Positions 33,191 to 42,260 are shown, counted from the first letter of the stretch. The stretch: DNA of 64,000 nucleotides from Streptomyces sp. RKAG290 (GCF_023701695.1 NZ_JAJOZC010000001.1:2852001-2916000); one strand, 5' to 3'. Program-made: numbers and translations. The notes: a model not told the origin generated them from the letters alone.

Positions 33191-34360
33191 ATGCCTTCCT
33201 TCCCCCGCAAGGTCGCTGTCGTCGGCATATCCCTCGCGGACTGCGGTCGCGTCGAGACGGCCACGCCGTACGCCCTGCACGCCCAGGCCGCCCGCCGGGC
33301 ACTCGCCGACTCGGGTCTGGACCGGTCGGTCGTCGACGGTTTCGCCTCCGCCGGACTCGGCACGCTCGCCCCCGTCGAGGTCGCGGAGTACCTGGGGCTG
33401 GGGCCCACCTGGGTGGACTCCACCTCGGTCGGCGGATCGACCTGGGAGGTGATGGCGGCCCATGCGGCGGACGCCATCGCGGCGGGCCGCGCCAATGCCG
33501 TTCTGCTGGTCTACGGGTCGACAGCGCGGGCGGACATCAAGGCGGGCCGCCGCACGTCGAACCTCTCCTTCGGGGCCCGCGGCCCCCTCCAGTTCGAGGT
33601 GCCGTACGGGCACTCACTGATCGCCAAGTACGCGATGGCCGCCAGGCGTCACATGCACGAGTACGGCACCACCCTGGAGCAGCTCGCCGAGGTGGCGGTG
33701 CAGGCCCGCGCGAACGCGGCGGCCAATCCCGACGCGATGTTCCGCGAACCGGTCACCGTGGACGAGGTGCTGTCCGGCCCGATGATCGCCGACCCGTTCA
33801 CCAAGCTGCACTGCTGCATCCGCAGCGACGGCGGCTGTGCGGTGCTGCTGGCGGCCGAGGAGTACGTACCGGACACCGCGAAGGCGCCCGTCTGGATCCT
33901 CGGCACCGGCGAGCACGTCTCGCACTCCACCATGTCCGAATGGGACGACTTCACGGTCTCCCCCGCCGCGGTGTCGGGCCGGCTGGCCTTCGAGCGGGCG
34001 GGGGTGCGGCCCGCCGACATCGACCTGGCCGAGATCTACGACGCGTTCACCTACATGACGCTGGTGACGCTGGAGGACCTGGGGTTCTGCGCGAAGGGCG
34101 AGGGCGGCGCGTACGTGGAGAAGGGCCGCACCGGCCTGACCGGCGAGCTCCCGGTCAACACGGACGGCGGCGGCCTGTCCGCCTGCCACCCCGGGATGCG
34201 CGGGCTGTTCCTGCTGGTGGAGGCGGTACGTCAACTGCGCGGCGAGGCCGGGGCACGGCAGGTGCGCAAGGCGGGCGGGCGGCTTCCGGAACTGGCGGTG
34301 GCGTCCGGCACGGGCGGCTGGTTCTGCTCGTCCGGGACGGTGGTGCTGGGGAGGGGGTGA
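33191..34360 (+). CDS. Thiolase-fold enzyme lacking the nucleophilic Cys (Ltp-like)
   Basis: 389-residue thiolase-superfamily protein: VAVVGISLADCGRVE at the start, IYDAFTYMTLVTLEDLGFC, and LPVNTDGGGLSACHPGMRG. Where thiolases carry their nucleophilic cysteine the sequence reads VGGSTWEVMAAHAADA, without Cys, as in Ltp2-type retro-aldolases of steroid side-chain degradation. Those enzymes need a DUF35 partner; none is adjacent, though a frameshifted one lies at 42349-42824. ATG 33191 follows the operator by four bases and has no ribosome site, suggesting a leaderless message. Confidence 0.82.
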   Translation: MPSFPRKVAVVGISLADCGRVETATPYALHAQAARRALADSGLDRSVVDGFASAGLGTLAPVEVAEYLGLGPTWVDSTSVGGSTWEVMAAHAADAIAAGRANAVLLVYGSTARADIKAGRRTSNLSFGARGPLQFEVPYGHSLIAKYAMAARRHMHEYGTTLEQLAEVAVQARANAAANPDAMFREPVTVDEVLSGPMIADPFTKLHCCIRSDGGCAVLLAAEEYVPDTAKAPVWILGTGEHVSHSTMSEWDDFTVSPAAVSGRLAFERAGVRPADIDLAEIYDAFTYMTLVTLEDLGFCAKGEGGAYVEKGRTGLTGELPVNTDGGGLSACHPGMRGLFLLVEAVRQLRGEAGARQVRKAGGRLPELAVASGTGGWFCSSGTVVLGRG

Positions 34361-34412
34361 GGGTGTTGGGGTGAGGAGTCAGTCGGCCTGACCTCAGCCC
34401 GGCCCGGCATGT

Positions 34413-34817
34413 TCACACGGCAACGACGATGAGTGCGCCTTCCAGCCCCTTGAAGTCGCCCGCATTGCGGGTGAAGAGTGGCAGCCCCCGGGCAGAAGCA
34501 ATGGCAGCGATCATGAGGCCCATACGTCGGGGGCGGGGGTTACGGCCGGCAGCCACAACAAGGGACACCAGACTCCCGTATCGGGCAGCTGCCTCTCCAT
34601 CGAAGGGGAGCGGCTCGAAGTCGGCCACGGCAGCGCCCAGCTTCTCCATCCGCGCCGCCCGTCCGGCCGGGTCACCGGCCATCGCCACACCTTGCTGGAG
34701 CTCGGCCATCGTCACGGCGGTGAGCGCCGGAAAGGCGGGAAGATCCTCGGCACTCAACAGGTCGAGGTCGATGTACGTGCAGGTGTCGAGCACGCCCGCA
34801 CCGTAGCGCTCAGCCAC
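34413..34817 (-). CDS. PIN-domain toxin, VapC-like
   Basis: 134 residues from GTG 34817, overlapping the antitoxin gene by eight bases. PIN-type features: [13 protein letters not shown] (first Asp), [11 protein letters not shown] (Glu), and [17 protein letters not shown] (last Asp). The second conserved acid, normally in a DxxIAA block, reads [11 protein letters not shown] with Gly in its place, so ribonuclease activity may be weakened. It forms a type II toxin-antitoxin pair with the upstream gene. Confidence 0.8.
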   Translation of the reverse strand: MAERYGAGVLDTCTYIDLDLLSAEDLPAFPALTAVTMAELQQGVAMAGDPAGRAARMEKLGAAVADFEPLPFDGEAAARYGSLVSLVVAAGRNPRPRRMGLMIAAIASARGLPLFTRNAGDFKGLEGALIVVAV

Positions 34818-35088
34818 GCGCGCGCTCCCAGGGATCGTCATCGCCTGCCCGGTCCTCGTCGCCGAAGAACTCATCCGCTTCGCGGCGCATCAGCGCACCG
34901 TCCACACGGGGAAGCCGCCGATGCCGGGCCACCAGCTCCTCCGCGCTCAGCCTCCGCTTGCGCGTGAGTGGCCGGAGTTCCGCGACCTCTATCCCGTTGC
35001 GAGTGATGTGGAAGATCTCGCCCGCCTCCACGGCGTTCATGACATCCGCGGACCGGTTCCGGAACTCTCTCTGTGTAATGGTCTTCAT
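34810..35088 (-). CDS. Antitoxin, Phd/YefM-like (VapB role)
   Basis: 92 residues: the N-terminal Phd fold [39 protein letters not shown] binds DNA and represses the operon, and the C-terminal charged part ([20 protein letters not shown]) should wrap the toxin. The gene precedes and overlaps the PIN gene, the usual order. It stands between a catabolic thiolase gene and an oxidase gene with no mobile-element ends visible. Confidence 0.85.
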   Translation of the reverse strand: MKTITQREFRNRSADVMNAVEAGEIFHITRNGIEVAELRPLTRKRRLSAEELVARHRRLPRVDGALMRREADEFFGDEDRAGDDDPWERARG

Positions 35089-35165
35089 GCCTTCAGCGTA
35101 GCGCTGCGTGTCTCATCGTGCTACGCCGTTCGATGCCGACTGGGTTCATGAGATGCAATGGCCGC

Positions 35166-35882
35166 ATGACCGATGCATCCCTCACCACCTCACGGCGCAC
35201 CTTCCTCGACCTGCTCCACGCCCAGCGCGTCTGGGACATCGCACTCCCCGCCTTCGACCCGGCCACCGCACCGCCGACGCCCCTCCCCCTCTTCCACTCC
35301 TGGTTCGCCGAGGCGGTGGCCGCCGGGCAGGCCGAGCCGCACGCCATGACCCTGGCCACGGTCGACGCGCAGGGACTGCCCGACGTGCGGACGCTGCTGC
35401 TGCACGACGCGGACGAGCGCGGCTGGCACTTCGCCACGCACGCCACCAGCGCGAAGGGCCGCCAGCTCGCCGGCCTCCCGTACGCCGCGCTCGGCTTCTA
35501 CTGGCCCGCGCAGGGGCGGCAGGTGCGGGTCCGCGGGCCGGTCACCGCGGCCGGGGCCGCCGAGAGCCGGGCCGATCTGCACGTCCGCTCGACCGGGGCG
35601 CTGGCATCGGCGCTGGTGGGGCGGCAGAGCGAGGTGCTGGGCTCGTCCGAGGAACTGGCCCGGGCATCCGATGCCGCCTGGGAGCGGGCCCGGACCGAGC
35701 CCGACGCGGACGTGCCGAGCTGGACGCGGTATGTGGTCGATCCGCACGAGGTCGAGTTCTTCCAGGGCGATGCCCGGCGGCGGCACGTACGGCTGCGCTA
35801 CCGCCGGGAGCCGGGGGCAGGGTCGGGGGCGGGGCCCGACGCCGGACCCGGGGGCTGGCAGCGGGAACTGCTCTGGCCCTGA
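35166..35882 (+). CDS. Pyridoxamine 5'-phosphate oxidase family protein
   Basis: 238 residues from ATG 35166. FMN split-barrel fold with MTLATVDAQGLPDVRTLLLHDADERGWHFATHATSAKGRQL and YAALGFYWPAQGRQVRVRGPV as in PdxH, and a C-terminal VEFFQGD...VRLRYRRE block. The N-terminal region is shorter than in E. coli PdxH and a Gly/Pro-rich insertion lies near residue 220. It could be a real pyridoxal-phosphate oxidase or a related flavin protein. It stands alone, divergent from the antitoxin gene. Confidence 0.82.
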   Translation: MTDASLTTSRRTFLDLLHAQRVWDIALPAFDPATAPPTPLPLFHSWFAEAVAAGQAEPHAMTLATVDAQGLPDVRTLLLHDADERGWHFATHATSAKGRQLAGLPYAALGFYWPAQGRQVRVRGPVTAAGAAESRADLHVRSTGALASALVGRQSEVLGSSEELARASDAAWERARTEPDADVPSWTRYVVDPHEVEFFQGDARRRHVRLRYRREPGAGSGAGPDAGPGGWQRELLWP

Positions 35883-35935
35883 CGCACGGGCGCCTGTGCC
35901 CTTCTCCGTCCGCCCGCTGCCCGCTGCCCGCCAGG

Positions 35936-36124
35936 TCAGCTGACGCTGATCGCCTGTACGGGGCAGGCGCGGGCGGCCTCACCGACCATGGGGCCGGTGC
36001 GGGCGGCTCCGGACTCGGGCAGGAGTTCACTGAGCCCGTCGTCGTCCTGGGTGAACACCTTCGGGGCGGCGAGCGCGCACTGGCCCGCGCCGATACATAC
36101 GTCCCTGTCGATGTCGATCTGCAT
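35936..36124 (-). CDS. 3Fe-4S ferredoxin
   Basis: 62 residues from ATG 36124. The cluster motif CIGAGQC has Ala where a 4Fe-4S protein has the second Cys, and ARACPVQAI supplies the remaining ligand, hence a 3Fe-4S type. It lies 30 bp downstream of a CYP105-like gene, the usual arrangement for the P450's electron donor. Confidence 0.92.
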   Translation of the reverse strand: MQIDIDRDVCIGAGQCALAAPKVFTQDDDGLSELLPESGAARTGPMVGEAARACPVQAISVS

Positions 36125-36153
36125 CTCAGCAGGACCTTCCGCTCGGATTCCGG

Positions 36154-37362
36154 TCACCACGTCACGGGCAGTTCAAGGAGTCCCTGGACCGTGTCCCCCG
36201 GTTTGAAAGGGATCTCCTCGGCGGGTGCCGCCAGCCGCAGGCCGGGAAGGCGGCTGAAGAGCGCGGGCAGCGCGATCTCGAGTTCGGCCCGTGCCAGGTT
36301 CTGGCCCAGACACTGGTGGATCCCGAACCCGAACGCGACGTGGTTGCGCGCGCTGCGGCCGAGGTCCAGCTCGTCAGGCGACGGATACACGGCCTCGTCC
36401 CGGTTGATCACCGCCGTGGACAGGATGACGCCGTCCCCGGCCCGGACCGTCACCCCGCTGACGTCGATGTCCTCGACGGCCACCCGGGAGAGCCCGTCGG
36501 CGATGGACAGGAAGCGGAGCAGTTCCTCCACCGCGGCAGGCACCCCGCTCCCGCCCCCGCCGCCCCAGTCCCGTACCAGGGCCAGCTGCTCCGGGTGCTG
36601 GAGAAGGGTGAAGGTGCCGAGGGAGATCATGTTCGCGGTGGTCTCATGGCCCGCCACCAGCAGGATCTCGGCCAGCCGCACCAGCTCGTCGCGGTCCAGC
36701 GCCCCGGTCTCCAGCTGCTTGGCGATGAGCTCGTCGAGCAGTCCTTCGCCGGGGTCGCGCCGCTTCCGCTCGATCAGCTCGCGGAAGTACTCGTCCAGGG
36801 CGTCCCGCGCCGCCTCGACATCACCGGCCGCGGGGCCGCGGAGCAGCTTGCGGGACTGGGCCTCGAAGAACTCGTGGTCCGTGTAGGGCACCCCGAGCAG
36901 CGCGCAGATGACCATGGACGGCACGGGCAGCGCGAAGGCGTCGACCAGATCGGCCGGCGGCCCCTGCGCGACCATCGCGTCGAGCAGGCTGTCCACGGTC
37001 TCCTGGATCTGCGGCCGGAGGGCCGCCGTCCGCTTCAGCGTGAAGCTCGGGATCAGCATCCGGCGCTGCACGTTGTGCGCCGGATCGTCGAGGCCGAGCA
37101 GCTCGACGCGCCGCTGGGTCGTCTCGGCCAGCCGCCGGGCGAACAGGGGGAACGCGGGATTCTCCCGGTCGGACGACAGCCTCGGGTCCACCAGGAGCGC
37201 ACGCGCCTCGGCGTGCCCGGTCACCAGCCAGGCCGTGCGGCCGTTGAACAGCTCGACGCGGGACACCGCCCGCTGCCCTCGGCTCTCACTCGGATATCCC
37301 GTCGGCGGGTGGTAGGGACAGGTGCGGTTCTGCGGAAAGGCGACGGTCTCGGTCTCTGCCAT
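36154..37362 (-). CDS. Cytochrome P450, CYP105-like
   Basis: 402-residue haem monooxygenase. Motifs: TCPYHPPTGYPSESRGQR at the N-terminus, VDPRLSSDRENPAFP, I-helix LLVAGHETTANMISLG, K-helix EELLRF, and the haem loop FGFGIHQCLGQNLARAEL. The start is ATG 37362. CYP105 members oxidise diverse xenobiotics, fatty acids and macrolides. With the ferredoxin downstream it forms a two-gene operon. No copy of the catabolic operator is seen upstream, so its membership in the regulon is not supported. Confidence 0.92.
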   Translation of the reverse strand: MAETETVAFPQNRTCPYHPPTGYPSESRGQRAVSRVELFNGRTAWLVTGHAEARALLVDPRLSSDRENPAFPLFARRLAETTQRRVELLGLDDPAHNVQRRMLIPSFTLKRTAALRPQIQETVDSLLDAMVAQGPPADLVDAFALPVPSMVICALLGVPYTDHEFFEAQSRKLLRGPAAGDVEAARDALDEYFRELIERKRRDPGEGLLDELIAKQLETGALDRDELVRLAEILLVAGHETTANMISLGTFTLLQHPEQLALVRDWGGGGGSGVPAAVEELLRFLSIADGLSRVAVEDIDVSGVTVRAGDGVILSTAVINRDEAVYPSPDELDLGRSARNHVAFGFGIHQCLGQNLARAELEIALPALFSRLPGLRLAAPAEEIPFKPGDTVQGLLELPVTW

Positions 37363-37633
37363 GGCGGGCCTCGCAATGAGAGGGGGAGTCCTACCGATCA
37401 CTGTCCACTAGATGCCCCAGGCACCTAATCTGCTAGGCAGAGTTCGGCCAAATGCCCGAACCGCCGCCCGCGGCCCGGCCGAGCGGTGGCTGCCCCGCCA
37501 TGTCCCACCGTCGCCCGGCCGTGCCGGCCGCCTGCCGGGCGTGCCGTTCGTGCGCCATGCCTGCCGGGCGGCCTTATCCACTTTCTACGGTGGAGGAGCA
37601 CTATGGGAGACAGGCGAGGACTGGAGGTCACCC

Positions 37634-38545
37634 ATGGCCCGAACCCGTAGCCGGTACGCCCCGGACCGCGGTCTGACCACACGCATGGTCACCACGATGT
37701 TCCTGATCGGTCTGCTGTACGTGGTCCTGGTCGGCGTACTGCTCGCCGTGCTGCGTGGCGCCTGGCCGATCATCCTGATCATCACCGGGGGCCTGTTCAT
37801 CGCCCAGTTCTGGTTCAGCGACCGCATCGCGGCCTTCAGCATGGGCGCCCGCGAGGTCACGCCCGAGCAGGCGCCGGAACTGCACGGCACCGTCGACCGG
37901 ATCTGCGCCCTTGCCGACATGCCCAAACCCCGGGTGGCCATCGCCGAGAGCGACGTGCCGAACGCCTTCGCCACCGGCCGGAGCGAGAAGACCGCCCTGG
38001 TCTGCGCGACCACCGGCCTGCTGCGCAGGCTGGAGCCGGAGGAGCTGGAAGGCGTCCTCGCCCACGAGATGTCGCACGTCGCGCACCGCGACGTCGCCGT
38101 CATGACGATCGCCTCGTTCCTCGGTGTACTCGCGGGCATCATCACCCGCGTCGCCCTGTGGGGCGGGTTCGCCCGCAACAGCCGGAGCAATGACCCCATG
38201 GGCATCGCGATCATGCTCATCCCGCTGATCAGCGCGGTCGTCTACGCCCTGAGCTTCCTGCTGACCCGGCTGCTCTCGCGCTACCGGGAACTGTCCGCCG
38301 ACCGCACCGCCGCCCTGCTCACCGGCCGGCCCTCCGCCCTCGCCTCCGCCCTCACCAAGGTGAGCGGCCAGATGGCCCGGATCCCGACCGAGGACCTGCG
38401 GAAGGCGGAGCCGTACAACGCCTTCTACTTCGTCCCCGCCTTCTCCGCCAAGGAGAGCCTGGGCCGGCTGCTCTCCTCGCACCCGACGCTGGAACAGCGC
38501 CTCGACCAGCTGGCCCGCATCTCCGCCGACCTCGCCCGCCCGTAA
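37634..38545 (+). CDS. htpX: Membrane zinc protease HtpX
   Basis: M48-family protease for quality control of membrane proteins. The 303-residue product has two N-terminal helices (residues 17-60), the catalytic VLAHEMSHVAHRDVA motif near residue 145, two further helices (about 155-220) and the third ligand in YRELSADRTAALL. ATG 37634 has GGAGG seven bases upstream. The pspAB gene follows ten bases on, so they form an operon linked to membrane stress. Confidence 0.92.
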   Translation: MARTRSRYAPDRGLTTRMVTTMFLIGLLYVVLVGVLLAVLRGAWPIILIITGGLFIAQFWFSDRIAAFSMGAREVTPEQAPELHGTVDRICALADMPKPRVAIAESDVPNAFATGRSEKTALVCATTGLLRRLEPEELEGVLAHEMSHVAHRDVAVMTIASFLGVLAGIITRVALWGGFARNSRSNDPMGIAIMLIPLISAVVYALSFLLTRLLSRYRELSADRTAALLTGRPSALASALTKVSGQMARIPTEDLRKAEPYNAFYFVPAFSAKESLGRLLSSHPTLEQRLDQLARISADLARP

Positions 38546-38554
38546 GGAGCCCCC

Positions 38555-39139
38555 GTGGGCCTGCTCGACACGATCCTGGGCCGCAGCAAGCCGGTCCGCC
38601 CGGACCTCGACCAGCTCTTCGCCGTCCCGTCCGCCGCCCTGACCCTCCAGGCGGCCACGGGCTTCGTCCCGACCGGTCTCGGCTCGGTGTGCTTCGCGGG
38701 CGTGGAGGGCGGCACCTTCGCCCGTATCCAGCAGGACGTACGGGAGCTGCTGGACGCGGACACCGGGCGCGGCGGTGTCCCGGTGGAGTTCAGCCAGGAC
38801 TCGTACGGCTACACCTGGCTGCTCGCCCGGCAGCCGGCCGAGGACACCGCCGCACTGGTCAACGACCTGCACGCGGTCAACACCCTGCTCCAGGACGGCG
38901 GCTTCGGCCCGCAGCTGCTCTGCTCGCTGATCGGCTTCCGGGACGCGCGGGACCGTCCGCTGGCGCTCGTCTACCTCTACAAGCGCGGCACGTTCTATCC
39001 GTTCGCCCCGGTGCCGGGCAGCGGCGAGAAGCGCGACAACCCGCTCGAACTGGAGGTCCGGGCCGCTCTCGGGGACGACTTGCGGGTGGAGAAGGACCTG
39101 GCCCGGTGGTTCCCGGTGTGGGGGGCGCCGGGGCTGTGA
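38555..39139 (+). CDS. pspAB: PspA-associated protein PspAB
   Basis: 194 residues starting at GTG 38555 (AAGGAG upstream): MGLLDTILGRSKPVRPDLD, LFAVPSAALTLQ, and LVYLYKRGTFYPFAPVPGSGEKRDN, as in the actinobacterial PspAB family found with PspA and HtpX. It is soluble; the molecular role is uncharacterised. No pspA is in the window. Confidence 0.85.
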   Translation: MGLLDTILGRSKPVRPDLDQLFAVPSAALTLQAATGFVPTGLGSVCFAGVEGGTFARIQQDVRELLDADTGRGGVPVEFSQDSYGYTWLLARQPAEDTAALVNDLHAVNTLLQDGGFGPQLLCSLIGFRDARDRPLALVYLYKRGTFYPFAPVPGSGEKRDNPLELEVRAALGDDLRVEKDLARWFPVWGAPGL

Positions 39140-39175
39140 GGCCGCCGCCCGCCCCCGCGTCCACGGGAGTTTCGG

Positions 39176-39424
39176 TCAGCCGTTCGCCGCGTGGCCCAGG
39201 AACGCGGTCCAGGCGGCGGGGGCCACGGCGAAGGTGGGGCCGTCGGTGATTTTGGAGTCGCGGACGTGCACGGTGTGCGGGCAGGCGGCTACCTCGACGC
39301 AGGCCGCTTCCTCGCCGGCGCTGTGGCTGGACTTGTGCCAGGCGTAGGCGACCTCGATGCAGGCCCCGCCCTCGTTGTTGCTGTAGCTGGACTTGAACCA
39401 GGTCAGCCCGGGTCCGTGGCTCAC
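39176..39424 (-). CDS. DUF397 protein with two domains
   Basis: 82 residues from GTG 39424, which overlaps the helix-turn-helix gene stop by four bases. Two DUF397 motifs occur: WFKSSYSNNEGGACIEVAY and WHKSSHSAGEEAACVEVA. Such small proteins partner with the upstream DUF5753-type regulators and behave like toxin- or anti-regulator components in Streptomyces development. The length with two repeats is somewhat longer than the one-domain form. Confidence 0.87.
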   Translation of the reverse strand: MSHGPGLTWFKSSYSNNEGGACIEVAYAWHKSSHSAGEEAACVEVAACPHTVHVRDSKITDGPTFAVAPAAWTAFLGHAANG

Positions 39425-40257
39425 AGTTGCCCCACCTTCGTCTCGATGATCTCCGCGGACTTCCACGGGTTGAGCGCCTGCGCCCGCAGGATGCCGAAGA
39501 GGTCGAACATGTCACCCACCTGTTCAGGCTTCGAGATCAACCTATCGCCGCCCTGCCCCTCCGCGAACAGCAAAGTGCGCCCTTCCGACGTGGACATCAA
39601 CTGCATGGGCCCGTTCAACCCCGCGTGGGTGTGCTGGGTCGACGGCATCACCTGCACCGTCAGGTGGTTGAACCGCTTCATGCAGTCGAGTACGTGCCGC
39701 AGTTGCTCCTTCAGCACCTCGGGCCCGCCCAGCATCCGGTCCAGGACCGACTCCTCGATGACGTATCCGATGCGCGGCGGAGTCGTGCGCGCGAGCACCG
39801 CCTGCCGCTCCAGCCTCGCTTCGACGTGACGGACGATCTGAGCCTCGGAGTACGCCGGTACGCGCGACCGGTACAGCGCGTACGCGTAGTTCTCCGTCTG
39901 GAGCAGGCCCGGGATCAGCATCGTCTCGTAGGCGCTGATGACCCGCGCGGTGCGCTCCAGCTTCGCCCAGTCCAGGAACTTCGCCGGGTACTTCTCCTCG
40001 TCCACCAGCTCGCAGCACGCCTTCAGCGCACCGTCCGCCCCGAACGACTCGTCGGCATCGACCAGCAGGTCCCGCGAGGGGATGCGCTCCGCGCGCTCGA
40101 CCGCGCCCATCAGCGACTCGGAGATCAGCAGCTGCTCCGCCGCCTCCTTCTGCGTGAGCCCCGCCCGCGACCGGTGGATGCGGATCAACTCCCCCACCAG
40201 TCGCCGCCCGTGTGTGGTCTCACCACTCGTCCCCACAGCCGCCTCCGCCCTCCCCAC
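39421..40257 (-). CDS. XRE-family regulator with DUF5753 C-terminal domain
   Basis: 278 residues. The N-terminal HTH (LVGELIRIHRSRAGLTQKEAAEQLLISESLMGAVERAERI, residues 20-60) is followed by the DUF5753 region (KFLDWAKLERTARVISAYETMLIPGLLQTENYA and SESVLDRMLGG-type blocks). This WhiJ-like family pairs with DUF397 proteins. It may control developmental or antibiotic genes. Confidence 0.88.
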   Translation of the reverse strand: MGRAEAAVGTSGETTHGRRLVGELIRIHRSRAGLTQKEAAEQLLISESLMGAVERAERIPSRDLLVDADESFGADGALKACCELVDEEKYPAKFLDWAKLERTARVISAYETMLIPGLLQTENYAYALYRSRVPAYSEAQIVRHVEARLERQAVLARTTPPRIGYVIEESVLDRMLGGPEVLKEQLRHVLDCMKRFNHLTVQVMPSTQHTHAGLNGPMQLMSTSEGRTLLFAEGQGGDRLISKPEQVGDMFDLFGILRAQALNPWKSAEIIETKVGQL

Positions 40258-40320
40258 ATCGCCCCGATGTGGACCGCGTCCTCCTGGTCACGCTACGCAA
40301 CCACGGGAATGCTCGTAGCC

Positions 40321-40725
40321 ATGACGCAGAAGAAACTCCCCGAATGGGTACCCGCCTCGGGGCTTCAACTCCACCTCACCGGGATCCACTTCGACGCCAT
40401 CCGGCTGCGCGGCGTGCGGGGCGAGGCGGTCCTGCACCATCTGGCGACCCTGACCGACGGCGAACCGGGGCCCGTGGTGCGGGAGATCGCGGGTGCGCGG
40501 TGGACGTACTTCCTGCTCGCGCCCGGTGCGAGCCAGGACTTCGACTGGCCGCCCGGCGCGACGTGCTTCGGCCCGGCCGCCCGCGACCAGTACGTGGGCA
40601 TCCCGGCGCCGCACGGCAACACCTATCCGCTGAGCTGGCGGTGCGGGGCTCCGGAGGCGGGGGACTTCGTGGACGCGGAGCTGCTGCACGGGGTGGTGAC
40701 GGCCCAGCTCGTACCCGAGGAGTAG
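40321..40725 (+). CDS. Hypothetical protein
   Basis: 134 residues: TQKKLPEWVPASGLQLHLTGIHFDAIRLRG...TYFLLAPGASQDFDWPPGATCFGP...PHGNTYPLSWRC. No known domain recognised. ATG 40309 (MLVAMTQ) would add four residues. It is divergent from the XRE/DUF397 pair, so it may belong to that module. Codon use is normal. Confidence 0.65.
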   Translation: MTQKKLPEWVPASGLQLHLTGIHFDAIRLRGVRGEAVLHHLATLTDGEPGPVVREIAGARWTYFLLAPGASQDFDWPPGATCFGPAARDQYVGIPAPHGNTYPLSWRCGAPEAGDFVDAELLHGVVTAQLVPEE

Positions 40726-40774
40726 CCGGACGCGCGGCCTGCCCTCACGTCACCGCGCCTCTGTTATCGGCTGC

Positions 40775-41365
40775 ATGACTGCAGAGCCCGCGCGATCCGC
40801 CGGACGCATGCGCGCCTCCGACGCCGACCGCGAAGAAGTCGTGGAACAGCTTCGGGAGGCGGCGGCCGAGGGCCGGATCGACCTCGACGAGCTGGATACC
40901 CGCCTCGGGCACGAGTTCGCCGCCAAGACCTGCGGCGAACTCGTGCCGCTCACCGACGATCTCGGGCCGGCGGTGTTCGACTCGGGCGAGCCGCTGACGC
41001 TGCAGGGCGGCGTGCACGGCGCGACACGGACGGGCCGCTGGAAGGTGCCGCCGCGGATTCTCGCGTACGGAGGCATGGGCGGCGTACGCCTCGACTTCAC
41101 CCAGGCCGAGTGCCGGCTGCGCGAGATCGAGGTGGAGGTCGACGCGCAGATGGCGGGGGTGCGGATCGCGGTCCCGGTGGGGTGGAAGGCGGAAACCGAC
41201 GCGCTCGATCTCGGGCTCGGCGGCCTGAAGGACAAGACCTCGGGCGAACGGCTGCCCGGCACACCGGTGCTCCGGATCACGGGTACGTGCGGCATGGGCG
41301 GTGTGGTCGTCCGCCACCCCAACCTCCGGGAACGCCGCAAGCAGCGCAAGGAACTGTCGCACTGA
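40775..41365 (+). CDS. DUF1707 domain protein
   Basis: 196 residues. N-terminal DUF1707 (MRASDADREEVVEQLREAAAEGRIDLDELDTRLG) is followed by a beta-rich region (GGMGGVRLDFTQAECRLREIEVEVDAQMAGVRIAVPVGW) resembling LiaF-type domains. Such proteins are common in Streptomyces and may sense membrane or envelope state; no function is established. It stands alone between the hypothetical gene and the thioesterase gene. Confidence 0.8.
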   Translation: MTAEPARSAGRMRASDADREEVVEQLREAAAEGRIDLDELDTRLGHEFAAKTCGELVPLTDDLGPAVFDSGEPLTLQGGVHGATRTGRWKVPPRILAYGGMGGVRLDFTQAECRLREIEVEVDAQMAGVRIAVPVGWKAETDALDLGLGGLKDKTSGERLPGTPVLRITGTCGMGGVVVRHPNLRERRKQRKELSH

Positions 41366-41392
41366 ACGGCCGCCCCGGCCGCGTCCTGGCCA

Positions 41393-41477
41393 GGACCTCT
41401 CGTTTGGATCATGCCGGTCTCGCGTGCCCCGGCACCGGACCCCGCTCCCTGACCCGGCCTGTTCCGAACGAAAGTCC
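41393..41477. repeat. TIR-bounded 85-bp element, MITE-like
   Basis: The ends read GGACCTCTCGTTTGGATCA inward from the left and GGACTTTCGTTCGGAACA inward from the right, imperfect inverted repeats of about 18 bp. CTAG follows the right end by two bases. A shorter related element is at 48435-48465. It also sits where two convergent genes need a terminator, so it may only be a diverged hairpin. Confidence 0.4.
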
Positions 41478-42260
41478 CTAGACCGGCCGGACGGTGAGGA
41501 TCTGCTGGGCCTGGCCTACGGGTCCGTTGATGTCGTGCAGGACGGTGCTGGTGATGCCCTGGCCGGTGGGGCCGAAGACGACGGTGGTGTCGAGCCCGGT
41601 CCAGCGGCCCTCGGGCCGGCGGTGCAGGTGGACGGTCAGGTCGACGTTGGGGAACATCCAGGCGGTGGGCTGCTCGCGTACGGCAATGCCGTTGGCGGTG
41701 TCGACGAGTGCGAGGTAGGACGCGAGCGCACTGGCCGGCTCGCCCGCGACGAGGTCGAGGGGCGTGGAGATCCAGGCGGTCGCGCGGCCCGGCAGCGGAG
41801 GTGCGAGGGGGCGTACGTCGAGGGAGGCGATGTAGCCGCCGGGCCAGACGTCGCCCATGGCCCAGGACGCGAGCGTCCCAGGATGCGTGAGCCTGTCGGC
41901 CTCGCCTCCGGCGACGGCGGCGGTGTCGCCGGAGGCGAGGCACCAGGCCCTGGCGCGTACGACGGGGCGGTCGGCGATGAGGACGACGGCTTCGACCAAC
42001 TCGATGGTGCGGCCGGGCCGCACGGTCTCGACCCGGATCTCGCACTCGTCCAGAGCGAGGCGCCCGAGGATGTCGAAGCTGATCCGGGACAGCACAAGGC
42101 CGTCTCCCGGCCGGTCGGCCAAGTGGCCTTCGATGGCGTGGGCGATGAGGCCGCCGAGCGGACTGAAGTGCACTTCGTCCGTGCTCCACGCGCCGCTCGC
42201 GTGGGCGGTGGGCTTGTAGCGGTGCTCATCGATGCGCTCGTAGTAGCTGCCGGTGTCCAT
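41478..42260 (-). CDS. Acyl-CoA thioesterase-like hotdog protein
   Basis: 260 residues with two hotdog halves: YYERIDEHRYKPTAHASGAW, PLGGLIAHAIEGHL, LSRISFDILGRLALDECEIRVET, and VNVDLTVHLHRRPEGRWTGLDTTVVFGPTGQGITSTVLHD-like segments, as in the TesB-like thioesterase family. It would release CoA from a thioester. It is third in a leftward operon after DoxX and DUF35 genes. ATG 42260 is the start. The substrate is unknown. Confidence 0.85.
   Translation of the reverse strand: MDTGSYYERIDEHRYKPTAHASGAWSTDEVHFSPLGGLIAHAIEGHLADRPGDGLVLSRISFDILGRLALDECEIRVETVRPGRTIELVEAVVLIADRPVVRARAWCLASGDTAAVAGGEADRLTHPGTLASWAMGDVWPGGYIASLDVRPLAPPLPGRATAWISTPLDLVAGEPASALASYLALVDTANGIAVREQPTAWMFPNVDLTVHLHRRPEGRWTGLDTTVVFGPTGQGITSTVLHDINGPVGQAQQILTVRPV

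Noticed and set aside
34413..35088. Toxin-antitoxin pair as mark of a genomic island
   Set aside because: No integrase, attachment repeats or tRNA end was seen on either side.
36154..37362. Assigning the P450/ferredoxin pair to the catabolic regulon
   Set aside because: No CTGACG-N3-CGTCAG copy was found upstream of its start.
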